Below, in pieces: positions 20,633-28,078 of a stretch of 28,078 nucleotides of DNA. The position numbers were made by a program, and so were the translations under genes. Source of the stretch: Reticulitermes lucifugus (lineage: Eukaryota > Arthropoda > Insecta > Blattodea > Rhinotermitidae); assembly GCA_026260175.1 (NCBI GenBank), contig JAKCWW010000811.1, forward strand, positions 34,268 through 62,345. Reading direction: 5' to 3'. Under the pieces are notes generated by a model that worked only from the letters and a program-made list of their open reading frames with translations, ran no database searches and was not told where the DNA came from. Each line of letters opens with the position of its first letter. Within the stretch, counting starts at the first letter, position 1.

Positions 20633-20763
20633 ACATAAAAAAGACGGTAGTTAAAACATTTATAACTACCAGCCTTTTTTATGTTTTTATACTTTCTCGC
20701 CTGATGATGACCATTTAGGGTTGAAACACGTAGCGTTCATAAAAACAAGAACTGTTTTTACAA
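20633..20763 (+). repeat. Stem-loop cluster with a hammerhead-like ctgatga...gaaac core
   Basis: Three structures are packed together. First is a hairpin of about 21 bp per arm: acataaaaaagacggtagtt (20633-20652) against aactaccagccttttttatg (20664-20683). Second is cctgatgatgaccatttagg followed by gttgaaac, in which gacc/ggtt can pair. Third is taaaaaca-agaac-tgttttta (20740-20760), a perfect 8-bp hairpin. In addition gtttttat before the core can pair with ataaaaac after it. Known: ctgatga plus gaaa is the conserved core of hammerhead ribozymes, found in some Penelope-like retroelements. An extra base ahead of stem II and a mismatch in the possible stem III make activity doubtful. Confidence 0.5.
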
Positions 20764-21119
20764 TAAAGTACAGTTTATAGACTGTGTATATTCAGTTAAT
20801 AGAACATAACGGAAAGTCATCTGTTAAACAAAGACAGTTAAGAATTTCTGAAAGACAAAATGTTCCTTGCAAGATTCTCCAGTCCATGGTCACATCGAAA
20901 TTTCCCCATCCGATCCCCGAGTAAAAAATAACTGCCCACCAGTAGTACATACCAAGCAATAACGCCGAATGTTACAGAATATTATATGAAGTTATTATCA
21001 GTATAGGGATTAAGTACCCTGAGCTGTACATCTTGCATAAACCTCGCATATCTGCGTCGGATATTGCGTTTTAATACCCAGAACTATCAGCCAACCACAA
21101 TGGTACACGTCAGGTCTTG
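20764..21119. other. Unassigned sequence
   Basis: Nothing recognised. Confidence 0.4.
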
Positions 21120-21195
21120 ACTGCACAAACCACAGGCTCGGAATTCTAATCCCACTCGAGGCACGGGTGAATGTACACATGTCTGTGGGCCGATA
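21120..21195 (+). mobile_element. Possible SINE family B, copy 3 (diverged)
   Basis: ctcggaattctaatcccact followed by cgaggcacgggtgaatgt and tgtctgtg lines up with aatcccgctgaaggcatgga and tgtctgtgtg of the copy at 7609. Box B is mutated and the 5' head is not recognisable. Low certainty. Confidence 0.35.
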
Positions 21196-21339
21196 CTCCA
21201 TCCATAAGCAGAAAGAAAAAAAAAGTTCTAAGAAGAACTTATAATGCCTATTCTTCTTCATATGATTCACTCCATACGGTAAGCCTAACAAGGAAAGAGC
21301 CGTCTCTGTGCTTCATTACGCAGCACGGCCACGATGACT

Positions 21340-21510
21340 TCTTAACCTTTACCCCGGGGAAAAAACGCCTGGTACCTTCAAACGGAAGGCAGAGTGGGAT
21401 TCCAAGCCAATGTGAACACTTCGAAGAAACAAAGTCTCATGCCTATGCCGGGAATAGGACAACGAATCATCGGTCTTCCAGTCCGTAGTCATTATACCGA
21501 TAGGGCCACA
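21340..21510 (-). mobile_element. SINE family A, diverged copy 6
   Basis: On the minus strand the head reads ggccctatcggtataatgac and tacggactggaagaccgatg. A decayed box B (attcgttgtcc) and the central block follow, with ccttccgtttgaaggtacca and ccccggggtaaagg. The 3' third beyond 21340 is too diverged to follow. The 105-codon forward frame (21171-21488) is antisense to this repeat. Confidence 0.6.
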
Positions 21511-22370
21511 TGAATAACAGAATTTCGTTATGTATGTCTGCACATGACTTCCATTAGTGTGGGTTCTGACTAACATAAAGTTGCCAAATATAACCTCAAA
21601 TTTTGCAAGTTCGTGTTTGTAGCTTTTAGCACAGCAAGCACGTTTAATACACGATCTGCAGACCTGTTTATGGTTCATCTACGTACAAAAGTCACTACAG
21701 GCAACCAAAAACCGAAATTTAAACACGAATTCCATGTGGCGATGTTGCACATGTTACTGACATTATGTTAAGAACCTTAATAAAAGCTGCTCATTTTTCG
21801 AACAGCTGTTAACGCAAAATGAAGCAGCGTTAGTATCGCTCGCACCTCAAAAGTTTGCACGGCCACATGTTTGTACTACAGAGTAGAAAATTACCAAGTA
21901 CAACAGTACGGAGGGTGTGACACGGCAGGGTATAGCACTATAAACCTGACATTTATTTCGTTACAAAACAAGGTGCCTGGACTAACGCACATATCGGTAT
22001 ACTGTATATACATACAAAATCTCGTGACAGCAACACTTTACATCATACCGCCATTCTTAACCGCTTGCTAAAAGCTCCCTCCATCAAAATTACCTAAACC
22101 CATCATCATAAAAAAAGGATAACAAATGAAGTTCCCACTGGTCATGAACCAGGGAGTTTTCGTAAGTACTACAGCAATTACAAGCATCATCCCCCACCTC
22201 TCCCCTCATACCGTTCAGTACCACGTCCTCTGATGCACCGACACCCTCCTAAGAGCACCTGGTGTCAATCCAAAAGACCAGAACTTGAGTTCCTTGATAT
22301 TTCACGCAATGAACTACGAGGTACTCAACTGCTTTCTGCCGCTACTCGACTGATCTTTCTAAACACGGAC
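21511..22370. other. Unassigned sequence
   Basis: No element or gene recognised. Confidence 0.4.
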
Positions 22371-22425
22371 GCGCTGCGCTGTCCTGGAGGCGGGACACCA
22401 ATGTACTACGGTATTTCATAGTATA
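22371..22425 (+). repeat. Small dispersed repeat, copy 2
   Basis: Begins with the same 18-mer gcgctgcgctgtcctgga found at 18012, then ggcgggacaccaatgtacta. See the copy at 18009. Confidence 0.55.
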
Positions 22426-22674
22426 ATCATCTGGGTTATTACAAAGTACTGTAGTCTGGCAGATGAGCACCAAAGTTTGCAGAAGCATACTGCTCCCCTT
22501 CGCAGTCTTCAGTCCTAAATATGGAGGCACTAGTTGGCACGAGCCACCAGACTACAACACAGAGTCACGACCCAGAAGACCACAGCATGAGTCTTTACCG
22601 GCGTGAAAATTTCAAAATTTTACAATGCAGGACTAAGCTTCTCGTTTAGTGGAGCTACGCTCTGCACGTACGTA

Positions 22675-22859
22675 CAGTCAAACTCGGTTATAACGTAATG
22701 AAAGGGGCTGAATATTCTGTGTCGTTATAAGCGAGTGTTGTTCTAATCGAAAAGTATGAGGTTACGGTTATCACTGAGAAATTAATTGGTACCGGAGAGT
22801 ATATGACAGTATAGACGAAGTGTCACATAAAGCGATGACGTTATAACCGGGTTCCACAG
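22675..22859. mobile_element. 185-bp pogo/mariner-like miniature element, copy 1
   Basis: The left end cagtcaaactcggttata and the right end (complement) ctgtggaacccggttata form terminal inverted repeats with a few mismatches, each followed by acg. TA flanks both sides (22673-22674 and 22860-22861), as expected for Tc1/mariner/pogo insertion. Additional gttata motifs lie subterminally. No coding capacity. By eye it is about four-fifths identical, and equal in length, to the copy at 23222. Confidence 0.85.
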
Positions 22860-22861
22860 TA

Positions 22862-23219
22862 TTTATTTCGAAGAAAGAAAGACTCAGTGTCTGGAAGGTT
22901 TCAAGGCTTCGCCCACTCGATCTTCTTCTGATAAGGACAGTACGAAAAGGAAGACATTTTAATGGTAAGGAGTAGTAGGTTGACAAATTTGCAGCAAATT
23001 TTTTATTTCCTGATTAACGGCAAAATTCATAATTTGAAAAGACAAACTGGTGGCCTTCACAGCATTCAATTTGATTTAAACAAGGAAGGCGGCATGACAG
23101 GCATGCATGCATATCAACTTGGAACTTGGGAGCCAACAGTGCATTTGCTTGAAAACAGAAGAAAGCGAAACAATTTAACCCGTGTCACATCACCATGGAA
23201 ATCTGCATCGTAATTTAAG
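22862..23219 (+). other. 358-bp segment between two like-oriented miniature elements, with an 83-codon open frame
   Basis: The frame 22962-23213 (atg to taa) has no family I recognise. Its translation is basic and includes HAYQLGTWEPTVHLLENRRK. Directly upstream, from 22864, another frame of about 32 codons is open (EGFKASPTRSSSDKDSTKRK) and stops at a taa that overlaps the atg by one base. The segment could be captured host DNA, the relic of a transposase gene, or chance. I see no promoter, intron signal or domain. Confidence 0.3.
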
Positions 23220-23221
23220 TA

Positions 23222-23406
23222 CAGTCGAACTCGGTTATAACGTCATGAAGGGGACTGAATACTTTCTGTCGTTATAAACGAGAGATGTTCTAACCGAGGA
23301 CTATAATGATTCGGTTAATAGTGAGAAATTAATTGATACCACAGGATATCTGACGCAATAGACGAGGTGTCGCATTAACCGATGTCGTTATAACCGGGTT
23401 CGACTG
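23222..23406. mobile_element. 185-bp pogo/mariner-like miniature element, copy 2
   Basis: The terminal repeats cagtcgaactcggttata and cagtcgaacccggttata (complement of the right end) differ at a single position. The left flank is TA (23220-23221). The right flank is CA, probably a TA that has mutated. Same orientation and length as the copy at 22675. Confidence 0.85.
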
Positions 23407-23930
23407 CACATTAGAAATAAGCCCATGACCGGTTTTGCGAGATCGTGTATGGTGACAAGTCAACCAGCGTCGAACTATTATCCGGAGTTCTTTTCTCCGT
23501 TTCCCAGAAGCTAAGACATCTTAATACACAAGTAAATACAACCTCTCTCCCCTGGTGACCCTTGGTAAGCACACACTCAGAATTTAAATAACAGTTCTGT
23601 GTTTATGTTAGGAGCAGCCTGTACCAATAAGACAATGGATCTCTTTACCTGTTGAGCATTAACCCGTGCACATTCCTTACATTTCCTTTCTCACAGCAGT
23701 TCAGATGTCTGATAACAAGCAGTACAATTAAACTGAAGACGCTCTCCGGCTTCATAAAGCCTTTTCCTAGCTGTTCCCGCAAAATACGTGTACAGTAGCT
23801 CATACCCGGATAATGAGAACGTTCCGGTCTTGATAAACGTTTATCCACAATCCAAGCAACAAGGCCCTTTAACACGACAAGCCAAATCATATTATCTCCA
23901 TGTCTTCAAACAAAAAATCAAACCTCATAT
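23407..23930. other. Unassigned sequence
   Basis: Nothing recognised. The 81-codon minus frame (23645-23890) has no known motif. Confidence 0.4.
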
Positions 23931-23940
23931 CAAACACCAT

Positions 23941-24252
23941 GGGGGGGAGGGGGATAGCATAGTCGGTATAGCGACTCGCAATACGCTGGACGGTTCGGAA
24001 TTAGAACCCTGGTAGGGACAAGAGATTTTCTGTTCTCCACACCCGTCGAGACCGGTCCTGAAGCCCACCCAGCCTCCTGTACAATGGGTAGCAGGTCTCA
24101 TTCCTGGGGATATAGCGGCCGAAGCGTGGCATTGATCCCCCCCTCCCCACCCTCATCTAACGCTGAGGTTCAGACTGGGTAGAGCTATAACTCTACTCCC
24201 CCGCTGTGCCTTCAAAGCGTTTTATAGCGAGATACTTTACCTTTCCTTTTAC
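23941..24252 (+). mobile_element. SINE family A, copy 7: full length with target duplication
   Basis: Consensus box A (tagcatagtcgg) lies at 23955-23966, with a decayed box B (ggaattagaaccc) after it. The body carries gagaccggtcctgaagccca, cccagcctcctgtacaatgg, tagcggccgaagcgtgg, ctaacgctgaggtt and ctctactcccccgctgtgcc. The tail is ctttacctttccttttac. Flanks caaacaccat (23931-23940) and caaataccat (24253-24262) form a 10-bp duplication with one difference. The element opens with a ggggggg-a-ggggg run instead of the usual head start, so its first bases have changed. Confidence 0.86.
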
Positions 24253-24262
24253 CAAATACCAT

Positions 24263-25285
24263 AATTGGGCCAATATGCAGCTGCATAGTTCTTGTGCTTT
24301 AAAGCAGCCATCCACAATCCCCTTCAACAAATTTTATGCTGTCCAACACTAAATCAGTTAACCAGTTACACTGCAAATCCGTGATGAAGTGATGAAACAA
24401 TACCCTAATACAGCAAGCATGTTGCAGAGAATAAAGTAGAGCAAATTCAACCACAATCAGAAGGGATCGATACTATTTGTTTTGTTAATGTAGTTCCAGA
24501 CATTTGAATTTCGAAACATTATAGAAGAATTTACTACCTGTAATTATACTGCGAATATGTCACGGAACTCCGTTTGATATCATGCTCACCTATTGCTGTC
24601 CGGCCTCAAAAAGCACCACTGGAATGCAAGTAATCAACCCCACAGCCTTCAGACATAACATTAACTACTAAACAGCCAACAATTTAATTACCACTACAAA
24701 ACAAAACAACAGCAATCAGCAGTCACAATATGCATGCACGTTATTTGCAAGTCCATTACAAACACAAATAATTGATCTGGCCATCAGACTACTTTACCAC
24801 ATTATGGGAGAAAATAATTTGCACTTCGTCCGTACTATTTTCTTCATTACTGAGCCAAGTTCATATTTCACAGCGGATATGTGATGCTCACTACAATATT
24901 GTGCTGCCTATTCTAGAGCAGTACGAGCAGTTATGCATCCCACCATATACATCAAAGGATAAAACAGCACAAATGTGCAGACAAAAATGTTCAGAAAGTT
25001 ACGTTATCATCAGATTCACTGTCATCGTTCTTCTTGTTGTTAAAAATTATTTCTCGGGTGTTTACTCTGGTTCTTTTGATTTTTCGCCATCTCAAACCTT
25101 TAAGGGTCCATAATGCAATGCTTTCCTTAAAATGGGCGCTGTTACAAGTACAGCTGACTTGAGTAGGCCTACTGAATTCATTGTAACCCAAACACTTGTA
25201 GATGTCTTGTGTTACTGTCTCTGTCCTGCCAGTGTTTGGCTGCGTGCACACAACGAAACTCTCAGTGTTCGAAATTGTTAAAAAT
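24263..25285. other. Unassigned sequence
   Basis: AT-rich. The 113-codon frame 24772-25113 shows a hydrophobic run (VIVLLVVKNYFSGVYS) but no recognised domain and no other coding support. Confidence 0.4.
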
Positions 25286-25306
25286 GTATTATTATTATTA
25301 TTATTT
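25286..25306 (+). repeat. (TTA)n microsatellite
   Basis: Five to six units of att/tta in an AT-rich surrounding. Confidence 0.8.
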
Positions 25307-25725
25307 ACACTGTTACTGCTACACTATCATGACGGTCACATCCTCACGTTTAAGGCTCAGTGGCAGCTCTATGCACCATCACGTTTAAAGTGAAAAAATC
25401 GACATTCTGCCCACACAATGTATTTCTGTAATTTTTATGGATCTCAGAACAAACAGCAATTACCTCCCTATACAACATCAAATGACTGTTTGTATAACCG
25501 AGACGGAGTGTGTTCACTGCCTTGTGCAATTCATTTTAATTTTCGTCCTTAAAGGGATGAATGCCTGTTCCCTGCGTGGCTTATCTGATATTACAGCAGA
25601 ACCAAAACAGCAAAACCAATCACAGGATACAGTCCCAATTAGCATGTATTTTACTGCCACGTCCCCAGTACACATTTCATATTATATTCCCATCTCCGTG
25701 ACAAGCCAAGTTTTAAAATAGTTTC
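25307..25725. other. Unassigned sequence
   Basis: A short direct repeat, acgtttaa, occurs at 25345 and 25380. The 94-codon frame at 25437 is not recognisable. Confidence 0.4.
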
Positions 25726-25960
25726 CCTGTGCATGTCATGAAGGAACACGCGGTAGTGAAGGTATAGCTCCACTCATTCTTAACCTCAGGTGGGTTGTCA
25801 GCTTCACTTTACTCCCGCTACCATTCGACAGAAGGCTGAATGACCCCACAGCCTGTCTGGGTGTTTTGGAAAAGCCAGAAATCCCTTGGCTCTGCCGGCA
25901 ACCAAACCACAATTGTCCAGCCCGCAGCCTGGTGACTATAGCGAGTACAGCAATTACGTT
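25726..25960 (-). mobile_element. SINE family A, diverged copy 8
   Basis: The minus strand keeps gctatagtcaccaggctgcg in the head region, ccagacaggctgtggggtca, cattcagccttctgtcgaat and gcgggagtaaagtgaagctg. Next come acaacccacctgaggttaag and aatgagtggagctatacc, and the 3' part tgacatgcacagggaaact resembles copy 1 at 3110-3125. Box A and box B are both decayed, so it would not be transcribed from its own promoter. Confidence 0.68.
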
Positions 25961-26573
25961 TATCTTATTCAGATGTTCCTCGGACATGTAGAGCTAAATT
26001 ATATTGCTTATGTTAAGAGGATTAGATCTTACTTTCTGTTTGTTCTCTTGTACTGTAACCATTCATAAAGCCAACTACAGCAATTGTAATATATGTATAT
26101 ATACATACATGTACATATATCATGTTTCCGGCCATTTCTTCCAGCATTTAATGATTTGCTTAACACCATAAAATGCGTAATAGATCTCATGTTAGTAACA
26201 CACAGCAAACTTTTTCAAAGAAAGCCTATAACACAACTTTCCGCAAGGCAAAGCAACTGCTAATTATAATCAACACAAAATACAAACTGCAGAAATAAAA
26301 CGTTCCTAACACATTTTAGCAGGCAAATTAGTTTATATTCTAGTTACATTTCTACACTAACCAATTTTTATAAACCTCTGTCAGTACACAGTGACCACGA
26401 CTTGATGTCTGAACTTCACGAGTTAGAGGTGAGATCATTCCGAGTCATGAATGCCATATTAACTTACGTCTCATTCTCAAGGATTACTGGTTTATCATTC
26501 ATTACCTGAATGCCTAAGAATGTGATAAAATGAAATAGTGCTTTACATACAATCTTTATTGCTCAGTTCACAA
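25961..26573. other. Unassigned; AT-rich palindromic microsatellite at 26089-26121
   Basis: tatatgtatatatacataca followed by tgtacatatat forms a self-complementary TA/TACA tract. The rest is AT-rich with no element visible. At 26551-26561 the complement contains aataaag just after the transposase stop, a possible relic polyadenylation signal. Confidence 0.6.
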
Positions 26574-26835
26574 TTAATGTTCAAAATGACCATCCTCAGC
26601 TTCAATACACATCTTGACATCTCTGTCACGCGTGTGCACCAGTCACTTCATTAGGGCAGTCCGTATCTTACACGCATGCCAGCTTCCAAAATGTGAATGA
26701 CCAAGGCAACGCATGTTTCCACTCTTTTTTTCTGGCACAGCAAATCCTTTATGTGCCCCACAGATAAGAATGTATGGGGTTGAGGTCCGAACACCTGGGT
26801 GGCCAGTGCTGTGGACCACCATAACAAACATCCAC
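26574..26835 (-). pseudogene. Dead Tc1/mariner-type transposase, C-terminal fragment
   Basis: In one minus-strand frame, 26750-26830 translates to GGPQHWPPRCSDLNPI and then SYLWGT followed by a stop. This is the conserved block around the third catalytic acid of mariner-like transposases. The acid itself is histidine here (NPIH). Beyond it, in a shifted frame, CIEAEDGHFEH ends at a taa at 26574-26576, a typical C-terminus for this group in my memory. Frame breaks and stops rule out function. It differs in detail from the fragment at 4907-5225 and so probably belongs to another family. The N-terminal part and element ends were not found. The 62-codon open frame 26643-26831 is out of register with the real remnant. 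Confidence 0.75.
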
Positions 26836-27812
26836 TACGGAAGTAAGCTTTGAAATGTGTTTTTACAGACTGCCCAGTTGTGTAATGGGGCTATGGGAGG
26901 TCACTTTGATAAACTTGTAAATTTGACAACAAAAACTCCATAAAGTACTTGCACACTGGTTCTTATTGTTTTGACGTGCTGGTAATGAACCCTTAAGAAT
27001 TGTACCTATGTGTACATGACACTTCTGACTGGGATACGACCTCAGGAACAGAACCCTGGTAACACTAAGTTAATCAGTCTGTTTGGATGTATATGTGTGT
27101 GCGCATGTGAGACACGCACACAAATACGCAGAGCGGACTTTCTGCGGCAGTACGCAAGAGTACACTCTAAAGACGCCTTTCTTTAAGGAAGGCTCGTATA
27201 AAAATCGTCACCAATATGCGTGCACGCGCTCACTGCACACACCTACACACATTACTGCAGGAACGCGTTAAATGTATTCTACCACAGATCGTATTTTAAT
27301 GTGACAGTGAACAGAAATTCGGTCAAAAGTTTACCGTCGTGCCATTCCTTGTTAAAAGGAAAGTCAAAAATGCTGTACAAAGTATGTCCCAAAATGGTCA
27401 GTTTTCGAGATACGCGTCTCCGTTAAAGGTGACAAGGTATCACCAAACGACCTAACAATGGGCCCCTCGTAGTACCAACAGCCTACGTCGCGTTCACCCA
27501 TTGCCCAGCATCACCCCCACAGTGTGTTGGAGCCCTGTCGTGATGAAACCTGCCTCAAAGCTAGTGGCACTTCTCCAAGCAGCCCCGGTAGAAGACTCAA
27601 GAAAATTACCATATCGTTAAGCTGTTAAACATCAGGTAGCAGATTTTGAACCACGACAATGTCCCCGACTATACCGGCCCGAACGCTTACGCTGAGGCGG
27701 CCTTGATACCCACGTTCGAGGATGGCATGAGGATTATCCCGTAGACATAGATGACTTTTGTGGACGCTCAACAAACCTTCACAGAATTTTGTGTAAAAAC
27801 AGCCCACAAGCA
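26836..27812. other. Unassigned sequence
   Basis: A gt/ac-rich tract lies at 27090-27125 (tatgtgtgtgcgcatgtgag, acacgcacac). I recognise nothing else. Frames of 60-68 codons are not convincing. Confidence 0.4.
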
Positions 27813-27880
27813 GTGTTCAGGGCCGATGAGAGCAGGTTCGAGAGCCCCGGTGGAAACATTTTTGCGCCCCCCCCCCCCCA
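27813..27880 (+). mobile_element. Possible SINE head remnant
   Basis: caggttcgagagccccggtg followed by gaaacattttt resembles the box B and following bases of family A (ggttcgaatcccggtggggg). It runs into a 13-C tract. No box A or body can be followed. Confidence 0.3.
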
Positions 27881-28068
27881 GCAAGGGCGGGACCCTAACA
27901 ATCTTTACACTAAATTGGAAAGACTGACTGTCAATGGTGACTTGGGCTTGGCCTGAAAGGGTTAATTTGTACAATTGACAAATAGTGATACTACTGAGAA
28001 AGATAAAAACATATGCAACATAGTCGACCGCCTTTCGGACGGCCAGGCCCCGGTAATTTGTACCGGCT

Positions 28069-28078
28069 CCCCCCCCCC
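28069..28078 (+). other. C homopolymer at the window edge
   Basis: Ten C residues end the window. The true length is unknown. Confidence 0.9.

Noticed and set aside
23955..24010. True tRNA gene at the head of SINE A
   Set aside because: Box A fits, but box B is decayed and the copy continues into the shared SINE body.
1..28078. CRISPR array, bacterial operon, prophage or plasmid functions
   Set aside because: No regularly spaced repeats, no long dense open frames and no ribosome-binding pattern. The Pol III SINEs and eukaryotic transposons argue for nuclear eukaryotic DNA.

Overview
This window looks like non-coding, repeat-rich nuclear DNA from a large animal genome, most probably an insect. 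My inference of a cockroach or termite (Blattodea) rests on memory of its short interspersed elements (SINEs), whose reading frames pass through peptides such as GFVVDKVALGQV and FTPGNEP. I could not confirm this by a search. I found no intact host gene, no convincing exon, no rRNA, no genuine tRNA gene, no operon and no CRISPR array. The longest open frames (up to 159 codons) are mostly accidental readings through repeats.

Layout from left to right: 1-86 is the edge of a widespread retroelement-type repeat. 450-719 is a complete SINE (called D here) with an 11-bp target duplication. 1050-1152 is a fold-back element. 2121-2325 is a second copy of the 1-86 repeat. 3104-3362 is a complete reverse-strand SINE (A) with a target duplication. 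4655-5225 holds a tRNA-headed repeat and then a dead Tc1/mariner-type transposase. 5790-6182 holds a truncated SINE A and a long imperfect hairpin. 7609-8010 has SINE B and a nearly perfect 24-bp-arm hairpin. 8365-12075 has three SINE A pieces and one SINE C. 12080-14560 is largely featureless. 14566-14715 is a third copy of the 1-86 repeat. 16183-16898 is a decayed hAT-type element. 18142-18425 is the second SINE D. 18885-19213 is a SINE B split by a clean 201-bp hAT-type miniature element with a perfect 8-bp target duplication. 20633-20763 is a set of stem-loops around a hammerhead-like core. 22675-23406 contains two 185-bp miniature transposons in the same direction around an unexplained 358-bp segment. 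23941-24252 and 25726-25960 are further SINE A copies. 26574-26835 is a second dead transposase fragment.

Nothing here works as a gene system. The window records successive insertions: tRNA-headed SINEs, hAT-like and Tc1/mariner/pogo-like miniature DNA transposons, and decayed autonomous elements. The most interesting signals are three loci sharing a stem-loop motif that ends in GAAAC, a central domain shared by SINE families A and C together with CTTTACC-type tails, the nested hAT-in-SINE insertion, and an unusual abundance of long C or G homopolymers (eleven sites in 28 kb).
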